DNA of 64,000 nucleotides from Candidatus Opimibacter skivensis. GTDB taxonomy: Bacteria; Bacteroidota; Bacteroidia; Chitinophagales; Saprospiraceae. How positions within the stretch are numbered: position 1 is the first letter of the stretch; the number at the start of each line of letters is the position of its first letter. The notes under the pieces were generated by a model. It worked only from the letters and a program-made list of their open reading frames with translations, did no database searches and had not been told where the DNA came from. Shown here piece by piece: positions 1 to 8,844 of this stretch. The stretch lies in NCBI GenBank assembly GCA_016721905.1, contig JADKHH010000028.1, forward strand, positions 1 to 64,000, read 5' to 3'. The position numbers and the translations under genes are program-made.

Positions 1-71
1 ATTGTTGCCTGGTTTTGGCAGAGGGAAAAGGCAGCCTGATCTTCCTGCCGAGAGTGATGGTCAATGAATAA
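1..71 (+). CDS. Possible 3' tail of an upstream gene (partial)
   Basis: Reading from base 3 an open frame ends at a TAA at 69-71 (last residues LIFLPRVMVNE). It could be the end of a gene that begins outside the window. Too short to identify, and the other frames also stay open for part of this stretch, so this is only a possibility. Confidence 0.25.
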   Translation, partial: CCLVLAEGKGSLIFLPRVMVNE

Positions 72-142
72 AAATCCTTGATTTATTTGTTGGCGGGGTA
101 TTTGGTGTACTAAGGATTAAGGTAGGCATAAAGCAATGTGAA

Positions 143-1555
143 ATGAATCCATCAGTTGGTATTATAGGAATGGGAGCCATGGGATGCAACCTGGGTAGAA
201 ACCTCGGTGCCAGGGGCTATTCATTGTCTTTATACCATCCCCCGACCGGAGCTGGTGATCAGCAGGTAGTGGGGAATGCCATCCAGCAATACAAGGAGTT
301 GCAGGATGCCCGGGCATTTAGCGAACTCAAGGAATTTACAGACAGCCTCCCCTCACCACGTATCATCTTTATGTTACTCGCGCCTGGCCCCCAGGTCGAT
401 GATGTGATCAGATCGGTGATACCTCATTTGTCAGCAGGCGATGTCCTCATCGATGGCAGCAATGCGCATTTTGAAGTCACCACCCATCGGGTAGGCTGGT
501 TGCAGGCGCAGGGCATTCATTTCATTGGGTGTGGTTTTTCAGGGGGTATCGATGCGATATTGAATGGCCCCTCGGTCATGCCGGGCGGTAGCCGCGAAGG
601 ATACGAGATCGCTGCACCCATATTGAAGAATATGGCGGCTACGGCAGTCGATGGTGCGCCTTGTTGCTCGTATATCGGACCGGAAGGTGCCGGCCATTTT
701 GTCAAGATCGTGCACAATGGTATTGAATATGCAGAGATGCAATTGCTGGCAGAGGTGTATTCCTTGCTGCGATGGGCGGTTGGATTGACACCGGATCATA
801 TCGCCGAAGTGATGTCTGGTTGGAAGACCACGGATGCTTCAGGCTATCTGCTTGATATCACTTTGAACATCCTCCGGCAAAAAGAAAATGATCAGTGGGT
901 CATTGATTCGATCGTCGACAGTGCGAGTCATAAAGGTTCAGGCGTCTGGGCCGTGACGGCGGCCGCGTCCTTTGGTATACCGGCGATGATGATCACGGCG
1001 GCCTTGCATGCGCGCTACCTGTCCGGTCAAAGGCATATCCGTGTGCACCTCGATGAAGTGACGCGCTCACAACCCCGGAAGGGTACCTCGATGGGGACGA
1101 CCGATCTCTACAATGCATATCAACTGGCGCGGATCATCAACTATCATGAAGGATTCTCCATCATTCGTGCCGTATCGAAACAATATCAGTGGGACATCAA
1201 CCTGGCCGATCTGTCGAGGATCTGGACCAATGGATGTGTCATCCGCTCTTCCCTGATGAATCGGTTTGTCGGCCTTTGGGAAAACTGGGACGATGAGGTG
1301 GTCCTGCATCCGGACATCAAGAGTACGATCGCAAGTGCATGGCCGGGCTTGAGGCGGATCACGCATATGGCTTCTTCGGAGACCATCTTTACGCCTTGCA
1401 TGGTGGCGGCATCTCAGTACATCGCGGGTGCTTCTTTGCGGTTTCCGACCGCTAATCTGATCCAGGCGCAGCGTGATTTCTTCGGGTCATATGGCTTCCG
1501 CAAAACCGATGATCCGGCCGGTCCGATCCATCATTTTCCGTGGCATAGGGAATAA
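143..1555 (+). CDS. gnd: 6-phosphogluconate dehydrogenase, decarboxylating
   Basis: Oxidises and decarboxylates 6-phosphogluconate to ribulose 5-phosphate with NADP+ in the cytosolic oxidative pentose phosphate pathway. The 470-residue length is normal for the family. The N-terminus has the dinucleotide-binding glycine pattern GIIGMGAMGCNLGRN (residues 6-20). A substrate-binding stretch GGIDAILNGPSVMPGG follows around residues 135-150, then the family signature GHFVKIVHNGIEYAEMQ with the catalytic lysine. The usual KGTGKWT motif appears as KGSGVWAV, a conservative variant. The C-terminus ends in PIHHFPWHRE, matching the usual substrate-contacting tail. ATG at 143 is the first start that keeps the whole Rossmann motif. 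No other pentose phosphate gene is adjacent, so it looks monocistronic. The family assignment is secure; the NAD/NADP preference is not. Confidence 0.93.
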   Translation: MNPSVGIIGMGAMGCNLGRNLGARGYSLSLYHPPTGAGDQQVVGNAIQQYKELQDARAFSELKEFTDSLPSPRIIFMLLAPGPQVDDVIRSVIPHLSAGDVLIDGSNAHFEVTTHRVGWLQAQGIHFIGCGFSGGIDAILNGPSVMPGGSREGYEIAAPILKNMAATAVDGAPCCSYIGPEGAGHFVKIVHNGIEYAEMQLLAEVYSLLRWAVGLTPDHIAEVMSGWKTTDASGYLLDITLNILRQKENDQWVIDSIVDSASHKGSGVWAVTAAASFGIPAMMITAALHARYLSGQRHIRVHLDEVTRSQPRKGTSMGTTDLYNAYQLARIINYHEGFSIIRAVSKQYQWDINLADLSRIWTNGCVIRSSLMNRFVGLWENWDDEVVLHPDIKSTIASAWPGLRRITHMASSETIFTPCMVAASQYIAGASLRFPTANLIQAQRDFFGSYGFRKTDDPAGPIHHFPWHRE

Positions 1556-1601
1556 TCCCCTGCATAGGCCTACTTTTGCAATTCATTTTCAAGTACCAAC
1601 C

Positions 1602-2240
1602 ATGCGGGACAACCACCACGAAGAACTGACAGAAGTCGCTGTAAACCTTGGCGTTGCGTCTGTCGCTGACCCTCATCTGGTACACCATAATGTCTGGAAA
1701 GAGCGCTCCCTCTTCCTGCTCAACTTCCTCAAAAACCCGCTCCGCAATGCCTCGGTGATCCCCAGTTCGAAGGCCGCCGGCAGGGCCATCGTCTCCGGAA
1801 TCGACTGGGACAAGGTCCAGACCGTCGTCGAATTAGGCCCCGGCAACGGCACCTTCACCCATGAACTCATCGCCCGCAGCAAGCCCGGCACCCATATCAT
1901 CCTCATCGAGCTCGAAGAGACCTATGTGGACCTCCTGCGCCATAAATTCGGCAACCGCGTCACCGTCGTCCACGACAGCGCCCACCGCATGAATGAGATC
2001 CTCCAGGACATGAATCTCTCCAAAGCCGACCTCATCGTATCGAGCCTCCCATTCCTCCAAAAGCAAATCAGCCGCATGATCTTCGCGGCCATCCTCGAGC
2101 AGACCAAGCACGGAGCCGCCTATCGGTTCTTTACCTACATGCCTCCGGTGATGAAGTGGTTTTATCGCGGGCTCCCCCTCCACAAGGTGAAGTATGTGTT
2201 TAGCAATATTCCGCCGATGTGGATATATGGGATAAACTAG
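1602..2240 (+). CDS. SAM-dependent methyltransferase, phospholipid N-methyltransferase-like
   Basis: Class I methyltransferase of about 212 residues. Motif I is VVELGPGNGTFTHELI (near residue 70), followed by an acidic motif II (IILIELEE) and a later SSLPF segment. The N-terminal NPLRNASVIPSSKAAGRAI resembles phosphatidylethanolamine N-methyltransferases (PmtA type) and the KsgA-like fold. The frame is open upstream to 1473, overlapping gnd, but ATG at 1602 lies just after gnd and begins the conserved part, so it is preferred. Substrate is inferred from resemblance only; it could methylate a lipid or a small molecule. Possibly cotranscribed with gnd (46 nt gap). Confidence 0.72.
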   Translation: MRDNHHEELTEVAVNLGVASVADPHLVHHNVWKERSLFLLNFLKNPLRNASVIPSSKAAGRAIVSGIDWDKVQTVVELGPGNGTFTHELIARSKPGTHIILIELEETYVDLLRHKFGNRVTVVHDSAHRMNEILQDMNLSKADLIVSSLPFLQKQISRMIFAAILEQTKHGAAYRFFTYMPPVMKWFYRGLPLHKVKYVFSNIPPMWIYGIN

Positions 2241-2703
2241 AAAAGGAACTCTAAAGCTCCAGGTAGTTACAAAAGGATCACAAAGCCTGAATAGGATTAA
2301 AAAGATTCGTTTGTAAATTCTTTATTCCCAATCACATCAGTTAGATTTCCACTAAAAACAGTTTAGGCCACTAAACGCATCGTGTTTGTATTGATGAATT
2401 TAAATTTTTTATTTTTTGTCATTGTGTTTAAGAAAAAAATGGCCTTAAATTTTGACTTAAGTTATCAATCTCGGCTGTATGTCGAGCTTTTCTATGTCCT
2501 GCACCTACTCACCAATCTATTTAATTCCTTTAGCTCAGCAAGAGAGTTTCCATCATACGAATCCATACATAGAATTTGATGCCAAGGTTATGAAATAGGA
2601 ATCAAGGAATTAAAATGATCATAGATTATTTTAATCTAATAAACTAACTGGAATTGGTTATGTCATAAGGTTCTCAGCACTTACCTTATTATATAGATGA
2701 TGA
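2241..2703. other. Intergenic, AT-rich, no convincing gene
   Basis: A 65-codon frame at 2382-2579 is hydrophobic and AT-rich and looks accidental. I see no RNA gene or repeat here. The stretch separates the plus-strand methyltransferase from the 3' end of a minus-strand T9SS protein. Confidence 0.5.
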
Positions 2704-3267
2704 TCATTTTGAAAGCACAACATTTTTCGAGCATAGGAAACTTCCATTGTTGCCCAGGAACAACAAACAATATAGCCCACTAGGCAATCCGGATAAATCG
2801 ATCGTTTGATTTATACCGAACGTATTGATATAATGACCATGTGCATCAAACAACTTCAAGCGTGTACGCTCTAGCTCTGGCGAGCTTACATACAAAAGTC
2901 CCGAAGTTGGATTGGGAAATAAATGAAACTTAGCAAAATCAGGTTGAGCTACTGCGGTCAGCAGGTCGGAGCCATCGCAATTCTCATCGATTCCATTCCC
3001 TGGGATTTCTAAAGCGCCGGGATGGATAGTTGGATCGATATCATTACAATCCATATCATCTGCATGCCCATCCATATCTGAATCAAATGTACCACAAGTA
3101 AAATCCGGAATTCCGTGGTACGTAAGCAGTGCAAACGGAGCAGAGGCTCGCGCCTGATCAGAGCCCGTAGCATCAATGCGTAGTATGTTTCCACCCGCAA
3201 TTGGTTTTGGGTAGGATTCAAATCCATCAGAACTGTGATAGACCACCCCTTCAAAAGGGAAATCCAT
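2704..3267 (-). CDS. C-terminal fragment of a frameshifted T9SS-secreted protein
   Basis: Third readable piece of one minus-strand gene running from 4812 to 2704. It holds a MopE-type calcium/metal motif (CNDIDPTIHPGALEIPGNG followed by IDENCDG) and then a type A T9SS C-terminal sorting domain starting FHLFPNPTSGLLYVS and ending with a LPSGLYCLLF strand. Such domains direct export through the outer membrane T9SS and surface attachment. The preceding piece enters this frame at about 3258-3262, where the coding strand reads TTTCCCTTTTG. Adding one C would restore GWISPFEGVVYHSSDG, so a one-base homopolymer deletion, real or artefactual, explains the break. The ATG at 3267 is therefore not the true start. 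Confidence 0.7.
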   Translation of the reverse strand: MDFPFEGVVYHSSDGFESYPKPIAGGNILRIDATGSDQARASAPFALLTYHGIPDFTCGTFDSDMDGHADDMDCNDIDPTIHPGALEIPGNGIDENCDGSDLLTAVAQPDFAKFHLFPNPTSGLLYVSSPELERTRLKLFDAHGHYINTFGINQTIDLSGLPSGLYCLLFLGNNGSFLCSKNVVLSK

Positions 3268-4373
3268 CCTTCAAGATCTGATGCAAATTCAAATGCACTA
3301 TATCTAACACCAAGTAAAATCAAGTTCCAGGTGTGACCACCGTCTATCGTTTTATATGCATCCAAGTTATCAGTTCCATACCCAATCAACGGACTCGTGA
3401 AATATATATTTTTAATGCCATGCGAAAGAAAAGTCGTATCCCATGATACACCTTGATCATGGGAGGATGCTACATAGAATTTATTGCCGGATGGAAGATA
3501 CCTGGTGGACTTACCAACCAATAGACTGTCTCCAAAATTCCAAAATTCATAAATACGGAGTTTGGTGTCCTGCAATTGTTCCCAGGTTTCTCCATAATCA
3601 GTAGAACGATAGAAGTAATTGTTATTGGATGCCCAGGCTAATCCATCCTTCCCAAGGACTATGTAAGAAGCATTGGTAATGCCAGGGCCTCGTTCAGCCC
3701 ATGTGAGGCCTCCATCGTTGGTGATGAGGATGCCTTTTTGGTCGTCTTCCGCGTCGTAATGAAAACAGCCCAGGATTCCGCGCATGTCATCATACATTTC
3801 AATCTGTTGTGGATACCGATTGGTGGTGGGGGCACCTGGTAATGCAATTAGATTCCAAGTAATTCCTGCATCTGTTGATCGGTAAATAGTATCTCCCGGT
3901 TCTTGGTCCATGATAAACTGTAGGTGATCAGAAAATACTTCGTAGTAAAAAGTTTGAGCAAAGTCAATTTTCTTCACAGTATCCCAATCTATGCCAATAC
4001 ACAAAGGGATAGTGGACTCGTACTCTATGGTGCCATTATAACATTCATTATAAGTATTCAAGCTGACATTGTAGCACCCGGGGCTAGAGAAGGTATGGGA
4101 GGGAGAAAATTGTGTGCTCGTCTCCCCATCATTAAAATCCCACGTGAAGGCTGTAGCAAAGTGTGAATCATTGTGAAAAGAAACGGTGGCGTCCTCAGGA
4201 TCAAATGTAAAAGCAGCCCTGGGCCGGGGACAACTGAAGGAAGCGCAATGATCCCCATTAGAAGGGTGTACTAACATTTCACCCATACTATCCCTCGCAC
4301 AAATAAAATGATTAGTACCATAATCCGATTCAGGCAATAATCCCTCCTTTGATCTCCAACGCCTTCTATCCAA
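3009..4373 (-). CDS. Middle fragment of frameshifted T9SS protein: PKD domain plus BNR/YCF48-type repeats
   Basis: Second readable piece of the 4812-2704 gene. Near its start is a PKD-like Ig fold (AFTWDFNDGETSTQFSPSHT). At least five sialidase/YCF48-type Asp-box repeats follow (STDAGITWNLI, TNDGGLTWAERG, STDYGETWEQL, SHDQGVSWDTTF, TIDGGHTWNLI), which predict a beta-propeller. The last ~80 residues of this frame are out-of-frame translation after the break near 3260. Upstream, residues reading GGTMFDWIEGVGD are found in a third frame just before GLLPESDYGTNHFIC, so at least two more one-base breaks lie between 4373 and 4460. The protein is secreted and probably surface-attached; its substrate is unknown. 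Confidence 0.65.
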   Translation of the reverse strand: MDRRRWRSKEGLLPESDYGTNHFICARDSMGEMLVHPSNGDHCASFSCPRPRAAFTFDPEDATVSFHNDSHFATAFTWDFNDGETSTQFSPSHTFSSPGCYNVSLNTYNECYNGTIEYESTIPLCIGIDWDTVKKIDFAQTFYYEVFSDHLQFIMDQEPGDTIYRSTDAGITWNLIALPGAPTTNRYPQQIEMYDDMRGILGCFHYDAEDDQKGILITNDGGLTWAERGPGITNASYIVLGKDGLAWASNNNYFYRSTDYGETWEQLQDTKLRIYEFWNFGDSLLVGKSTRYLPSGNKFYVASSHDQGVSWDTTFLSHGIKNIYFTSPLIGYGTDNLDAYKTIDGGHTWNLILLGVRYSAFEFASDLEGWISLLKGWSITVLMDLNPTQNQLRVETYYALMLRALIRREPLLRLHCLRTTEFRILLVVHLIQIWMGMQMIWIVMISIQLSIPAL

Positions 4374-4458
4374 TCAAACATGGTACCGCCCTCTTGACAA
4401 TTTGAAGTGCCTGCGAATTTCTCCATTCAAAAGTACGGTATCCTTAATGCTAACGAGT

Positions 4459-4812
4459 TCAGCATTCTGATAAAAAACCATATAAAATACGTTGTCCGAT
4501 GGCTAGGCCAAAATCATACAACAATTCTTTTTCGCAGGAGAAATCGGTTTTGTAAACTTTATGGTTTTCGATCGATAAGAAGATATTGCTTGCATATTGA
4601 TTGGATCCAAATACAAGGACCGTGTCACCACAGATTTCACGTTTATGGGAAAAAGAAAATGACTGGGAACTGGTATCGCCCAGATATTCATTGTATGCGC
4701 AGATGTTTAGTCCTGGCCGAGAGAATAGTTCTTCAGTTGATTGGGAATAGAGCTGGAATCCCTGGAAAGAGACTAAACAGAGTAAGATGATGGATCGAGA
4801 ATCATGGGTCAA
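4459..4812 (-). CDS. N-terminal fragment of frameshifted T9SS protein (signal peptide)
   Basis: First piece of the same gene. It starts with a Sec signal peptide (SIILLCLVSFQGFQLYSQS) and continues into the stretch YDFGLAIGQRILYGF that commonly precedes PKD/BNR regions in Bacteroidota secreted proteins. The frame ends at 4459, but removing one T from the T-run at 4468-4475 reads on as YGFYQNAELVSIKDTVLLNG, so the stop is the result of a homopolymer indel. If all breaks are assembly errors, the intact gene would be about 700 codons. Confidence 0.6.
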   Translation of the reverse strand: MTHDSRSIILLCLVSFQGFQLYSQSTEELFSRPGLNICAYNEYLGDTSSQSFSFSHKREICGDTVLVFGSNQYASNIFLSIENHKVYKTDFSCEKELLYDFGLAIGQRILYGFLSEC

Positions 4813-5188
4813 AAAGATGTAAACGATATGCTAAATTAAACAATTATGCCTCTTTGTAATTCAAATCAACGATTCCCTCGACATTTACTAAATACAAGTT
4901 GATTTGCCCGCACCAGTATTGGTGGAGTTTGGATTGGAATCAGATGTCATAGGGTTGAATTGGCACACAGCCTTTGTTCTTTAAGTAAGCATACCACCCT
5001 GCCAAGTTTTTGAAAGAACGTTGATGTGTTAGGAAGAAATGAGCTTATTGTCTAACTTGCTGTTCAAATGAAGGCTCAAAATGTTATTTCTGTATTGTAA
5101 TAGGAGCATTGAAAATGTAAAAAATCCCATATTGTAATGTTAAATTGCCTAATTCATTAAACTGCTTTTACAGCCTAAATAAAAAAAA
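4813..5188. other. Divergent intergenic region, AT-rich
   Basis: Lies between the start of the minus-strand T9SS gene and the start of the plus-strand Gabija-like genes, so both promoters should be here. I see no repeat or RNA gene. Composition becomes clearly AT-richer towards the defence genes. Confidence 0.45.
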
Positions 5189-5521
5189 ATGCATTTAAAG
5201 TCTATCACCGTTCAAAATTTTAGACGGTTAAGAAATTGCAATATTGATTTAAGTCTAGAAAAATCAATTTTTGTTGGAGCAAATAATAGTGGAAAAACTT
5301 CTGCTACACATCTGCTATACCGCTTTTTGGGTGACACAAAAGGCAAATTTACGATCCACGATTTTAGTAGTGAATGTTGGGCGATATTCGACGCTATTGG
5401 TAATTCAGGTGATGAGCCAGCCGTCGACGATATTCCGAGGATTGCGCTGGATTTGTGGTTCGATGCTAATGCCACGGATTTACATCGGGTGTTAGACTTA
5501 CTTCCAAGTTTAGATTTTTAA
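5189..5521 (+). CDS. OLD-family ATPase/nuclease (GajA-like), N-terminal fragment with Walker A
   Basis: Start of an ABC/SMC-like ATPase: MHLKSITVQNFRRLRNCNI followed by the Walker A FVGANNSGKTSA (about residues 29-40). The frame stops at 5521 after LLPSLDF. In relatives I recall, about a hundred residues separate this point from the VDVLNAQRHLSD block that here starts only a few codons later in another frame, so an internal deletion as well as a frame change is likely. This piece, the next two and the helicase form a Gabija-like (class 2 OLD plus UvrD) locus. AT-rich and unlike its neighbours, which suggests acquisition by transfer. Confidence 0.7.
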   Translation: MHLKSITVQNFRRLRNCNIDLSLEKSIFVGANNSGKTSATHLLYRFLGDTKGKFTIHDFSSECWAIFDAIGNSGDEPAVDDIPRIALDLWFDANATDLHRVLDLLPSLDF

Positions 5522-5535
5522 GATCAATAATTAAG

Positions 5536-5898
5536 GTGGATGTGCTAAATGCCCAGAGACACCTGTCTGATTACACACTTGGAAGATCGGAAGACCTATC
5601 GAAAAGATTTAATAAATTCTATGAGCGTAATCTTCGTCAAAAAGAAGACGATTTTGAGGCTCTGCGTGCGCTAGATAATTCTGAGAAGGCCCTTACTGCG
5701 CATTTATCAGAAGTATTTAGTTCTACTTTAAAAAGTCTAAATGATTTAGCTGGGTATCCAGGATTTCAAGACCCAAAGTTATTGATAAAAGCTGCCCTAA
5801 ATTCGGAAAATATTGCAGCCAAACAAGCTACATTACTCACTGTCAGAGGAACCTGGGTCACTAGCCTTGCCAGACCAATACAATGGCTTAGGATTTAA
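5536..5898 (+). CDS. OLD-family ATPase/nuclease (GajA-like), middle fragment
   Basis: Carries the ATPase-domain block VDVLNAQRHLSDYTLGRSED and a helical region (FNKFYERNLRQKEDDFEALR) typical of the insert in OLD-type ATPases. The end of the frame is shifted. Reading one base over at about 5865 gives LPDQYNGLGFKNL, the conserved stretch with the ABC-signature-like glycine segment, if one A is also added at the A-run near 5898. So at least two one-base indels lie between this piece and the next. Confidence 0.65.
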   Translation: MDVLNAQRHLSDYTLGRSEDLSKRFNKFYERNLRQKEDDFEALRALDNSEKALTAHLSEVFSSTLKSLNDLAGYPGFQDPKLLIKAALNSENIAAKQATLLTVRGTWVTSLARPIQWLRI

Positions 5899-5947
5899 AA
5901 TCTAATATTCATGGTGATTGAGATCTTGAGATTTTCATGCGAGGTGG

Positions 5948-7252
5948 ATGGAAGATAATGAAAATCGCGCACCTCTTCATTTATTAATTATTGAAGAACC
6001 AGAAGTTCATCTACATGTGCAACTTCAACAGGTCTTCATAAAGCAAATTCAGAAAGTTATAGCATCAGCTGAAGTAATTGATTCCTTTATCAGTCAACTA
6101 ATTATTACAACTCATTCGCCTCACATTATTTATGAAAGTGGTTTTGAACCTATTAGATATTTTAGACGGGAAACGGTAGGCATTAATCAGACTACAAGAG
6201 TCTTGAATCTTTCAACTTTCTACGACAACTCTAAACCTAAAACGCGGGACTTTTTGCAACAATACATGAAATTAACGCATTGCGACTTGTTTTTCGCTGA
6301 TGCTGCTATTTTAGTTGAAGGAAATGTCGAGCGCTTATTACTTCCATTAATGATTCAGAAAGCAGCAATTGATTTAAATACGTGCTATATAAGCTTTATT
6401 GAAGTGGGTGGAGCATTTGCTCACATATTTAAACCCCTAATAAATTTTCTCGGACTCACAACGTTAATTATTACTGACATCGATAGTGTTTATCCGCCAC
6501 CTACGCCAACAGTTGCTGAAGTTCTTACTGTAGAAAAAGAACCAGAACAGGCTGGAGAGGTTGTTGTTGATTCTGAACTTGTTCATGAAGGAGCTGAGCC
6601 GGAAGCATTAGCTGCGCCAAAGGATGATGACCAAGATGATTATGACTTTGACTTTGAGGAGGAAGAAGATGATGAAGCAGGTGAAGGCGTTGTTGAAAAA
6701 CCTTTAAGCGGAAAATGTCCTTCTTACATAGACGCGTGTTTAACTTCTAACCAAACACTGATAAAATGGTTGCCTAGGCTTCAATTAGTTTCAGATTTGT
6801 TTGCTGCTACCGAGCAAGATAGAACACAATTTGCAGACGAATCTGGAAAAGCTTTAGTCCATGTTTGCTATCAATCGAAACAAGCTATAACGTGGGAAGG
6901 AGAAACAATTGAATGCGCTGGAAGAACAATCGAAGAAAGTTTTGCTTTAGAGAATCTGGCCTGGGTACAAAATATTTCGCGTAAAAAACTACGCCTTCGT
7001 GTTATTACAAGAACAAATAATAGAACGTTACCTGAAGTACGAGAACGCTTATTTAAAAGGATAAATATCAGTGATTTTAATAAAACTGATTTTGCTCTTT
7101 CTCTAATGACGGAAAATATTGACGATTGGAATGTACCAGCGTACATTGATGCAGGCTTGAAATGGCTTCAAAGCAATGTTGTAAAATTACCTCCTAGTTC
7201 TCTGCCCTCAGCAGAAGTAATTGTTGAACCTGAAACAATACCAGAAGTATAA
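5948..7252 (+). CDS. OLD-family nuclease (GajA-like), Walker B and TOPRIM portion
   Basis: Largest piece of the OLD-like gene (434 residues). Near the start, LHLLIIEEPEVHLHVQLQQVF is the Walker B/D-loop segment, and IITTHSPHIIYE is the switch histidine region. The TOPRIM nuclease domain follows: DAAILVEGNVERLLLP (catalytic Glu) and TLIITDIDSVY (DxD metal ligands). A very acidic linker (DDDQDDYDFDFEEEEDDE) sits after the TOPRIM core. In Gabija, GajA is a DNA-nicking nuclease controlled by nucleotide levels; that role is inferred here from architecture and from the helicase gene that starts 2 nt downstream. The catalytic residues are intact even though the upstream ATPase part is broken. Confidence 0.75.
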   Translation: MEDNENRAPLHLLIIEEPEVHLHVQLQQVFIKQIQKVIASAEVIDSFISQLIITTHSPHIIYESGFEPIRYFRRETVGINQTTRVLNLSTFYDNSKPKTRDFLQQYMKLTHCDLFFADAAILVEGNVERLLLPLMIQKAAIDLNTCYISFIEVGGAFAHIFKPLINFLGLTTLIITDIDSVYPPPTPTVAEVLTVEKEPEQAGEVVVDSELVHEGAEPEALAAPKDDDQDDYDFDFEEEEDDEAGEGVVEKPLSGKCPSYIDACLTSNQTLIKWLPRLQLVSDLFAATEQDRTQFADESGKALVHVCYQSKQAITWEGETIECAGRTIEESFALENLAWVQNISRKKLRLRVITRTNNRTLPEVRERLFKRINISDFNKTDFALSLMTENIDDWNVPAYIDAGLKWLQSNVVKLPPSSLPSAEVIVEPETIPEV

Positions 7253-7254
7253 TC

Positions 7255-8286
7255 ATGAGTGGAAGAATAAATAAACCGGATACTCAGGCAGATATTGAAA
7301 TAAGAGAATGCCTTGCAACAAAGGATAGCTTTGTAATGATTGCTGGCGCAGGTTCAGGAAAAACAACCTCTTTAGTTAAAGCATTAAAATATATCGACGA
7401 CACTGAAGGCAAAACCTTACGTCAACAAGGTAAGAAAATAGCATGTATTACTTATACAACTGTTGCCGAAAAAGAAATTTTGGATGATGTCGGGCATGAT
7501 TCATTTTTCCGAGTTTCTACTATTCACTCATTTCTTTGGGAGTTAATAAGGCCTTTTCAGAAGGATATCAAAAATTGGGTTAAAGCTAAAGTAAAATCTA
7601 AACTTGAAGAATTTGAGATATCTCGTCAAAATTTTACAACTCGAACACGCCCAAATACTAGGGAGAACAACACGAGGGATACTGCAAGATATCTGCATAT
7701 TGATTCCAACATAGACAGTGTACCTTCCTTCACTTACGAAACCGACAGCAACTATTTAAAGGGAATTTTAGGTCACAGTGACATTATAAGCATGGTTCCA
7801 TCGCTGATTAATACCAATCCGCTATTGCAAGTGATACTTGCTAACAGATTTCCTTATTTCTTTATAGACGAGAGTCAAGATACAATCAGCGAGTTTGTTA
7901 GTGCTATGAAATTGGTGGAACAAAATGTGGAAGGGTTTTGCTTAGGCTTTTTTGGAGACCCAATGCAAAAAATTTATCATACTGGCTCTGGGGCAATAGT
8001 AATTGAAGAAGGTTGGAGAGAAATTCAAAAGCCTGAAAATTTTAGATGCTCGACTTCGGTACTCCGGGTTATTAATAGTATTAGAGCTGCTGGTGACAAA
8101 CTGCAACAAAATGGCGGAAGGATTGAGTTGGTTGAAGGCAACCCTGTTCTGGTCGAGGAAGTTCACAAATCTTCATCATGCAAGCGGATGACACCAGAGC
8201 AGCTAAACTCGCTAAGATTAGACGATACCTCTCAATACAGCTTGCTGATCCGTTGTGGATTTCTGATGAAAAAGTTGCTGATGTAA
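7255..8286 (+). CDS. UvrD/Rep-like helicase (GajB-like), N-terminal fragment
   Basis: Superfamily 1 helicase core. Motif I is MIAGAGSGKTTSLV (near residue 30), motif Ia follows (IACITYTTVAEKEI), motif II is FFIDESQDT, motif III is GFFGDPMQKIY, and motif IV-like NFRCSTSVLRVINSI. It starts 2 nt after the OLD-like gene, consistent with a two-gene operon. After about 8230 the natural sequence continues in another frame (LADPLWISDEKVADVKI), so the last ~20 residues here are out of frame. Predicted role: GajB-type helicase that responds to DNA ends and works with the nuclease. As it stands the gene is disrupted. Confidence 0.75.
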   Translation: MSGRINKPDTQADIEIRECLATKDSFVMIAGAGSGKTTSLVKALKYIDDTEGKTLRQQGKKIACITYTTVAEKEILDDVGHDSFFRVSTIHSFLWELIRPFQKDIKNWVKAKVKSKLEEFEISRQNFTTRTRPNTRENNTRDTARYLHIDSNIDSVPSFTYETDSNYLKGILGHSDIISMVPSLINTNPLLQVILANRFPYFFIDESQDTISEFVSAMKLVEQNVEGFCLGFFGDPMQKIYHTGSGAIVIEEGWREIQKPENFRCSTSVLRVINSIRAAGDKLQQNGGRIELVEGNPVLVEEVHKSSSCKRMTPEQLNSLRLDDTSQYSLLIRCGFLMKKLLM

Positions 8287-8379
8287 AAATTCTTGTAATT
8301 GAGCATAGAATTGCAGCGACTAGACTCGGCTTTCTAACTTATATTCCTTTTTAAAGACAGTACTACGGACAGTCTTTCA

Positions 8380-8844
8380 ATGAGCTTTAGTGAAGGTAGC
8401 AGTTGGGCTTTACTTCCATTTCAAAAATATATTTTGCCTTTAATTACTGCGTTTCGAGCAGGAAGAGATTTTCTGGTTGTTGAACTATTAAAGAAATATT
8501 GCCCACTTATGCAGAAAACGCATCTTTCTACTCCTGGAAATAAGCCGTTGGTAATTTTTCGAGAAATAAAAGCACATCTTTTGGCGCTTAACATCCTATT
8601 AGGTGAAGAAAGAGATGCGAAAGTTGTAGATATTTTAGATTATATGAGTGTTAATAATTTGATTACACTTGACGAACGTATTAGTAGCCGAATTGGCGAT
8701 GCCCCTAAAATTATAGAAGACGACGAAGATGTCTCAATTACAGACAGAGTAATTACAGAGTATTTAAATTGTTCTGTGAAAGAAGTTTGGGTTACAATAC
8801 TTATATCAACGAAGAATCACCATTTTCTACACAGCATGGAATAA
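8380..8844 (+). CDS. UvrD-like helicase (GajB-like), middle fragment
   Basis: Contains SMSFSEGSSWALLPFQKYILP and a helical 2A/2B-like region (LKKYCPLM, FREIKAHLLALN). Sequence before 8380 that belongs to the same protein is interrupted by a stop at 8352-8354. The C-terminal ~20 residues are out of frame: at 8789-8791 the run TTTGGGTT would need one more G to give WGYNTYINEESPFSTQHG, which is continued in the next fragment. Confidence 0.6.
   Translation: MSFSEGSSWALLPFQKYILPLITAFRAGRDFLVVELLKKYCPLMQKTHLSTPGNKPLVIFREIKAHLLALNILLGEERDAKVVDILDYMSVNNLITLDERISSRIGDAPKIIEDDEDVSITDRVITEYLNCSVKEVWVTILISTKNHHFLHSME

Noticed and set aside
2382..2579. 65-codon open frame as a small protein
   Set aside because: AT-rich, no conserved motif, no promoter or neighbour support.
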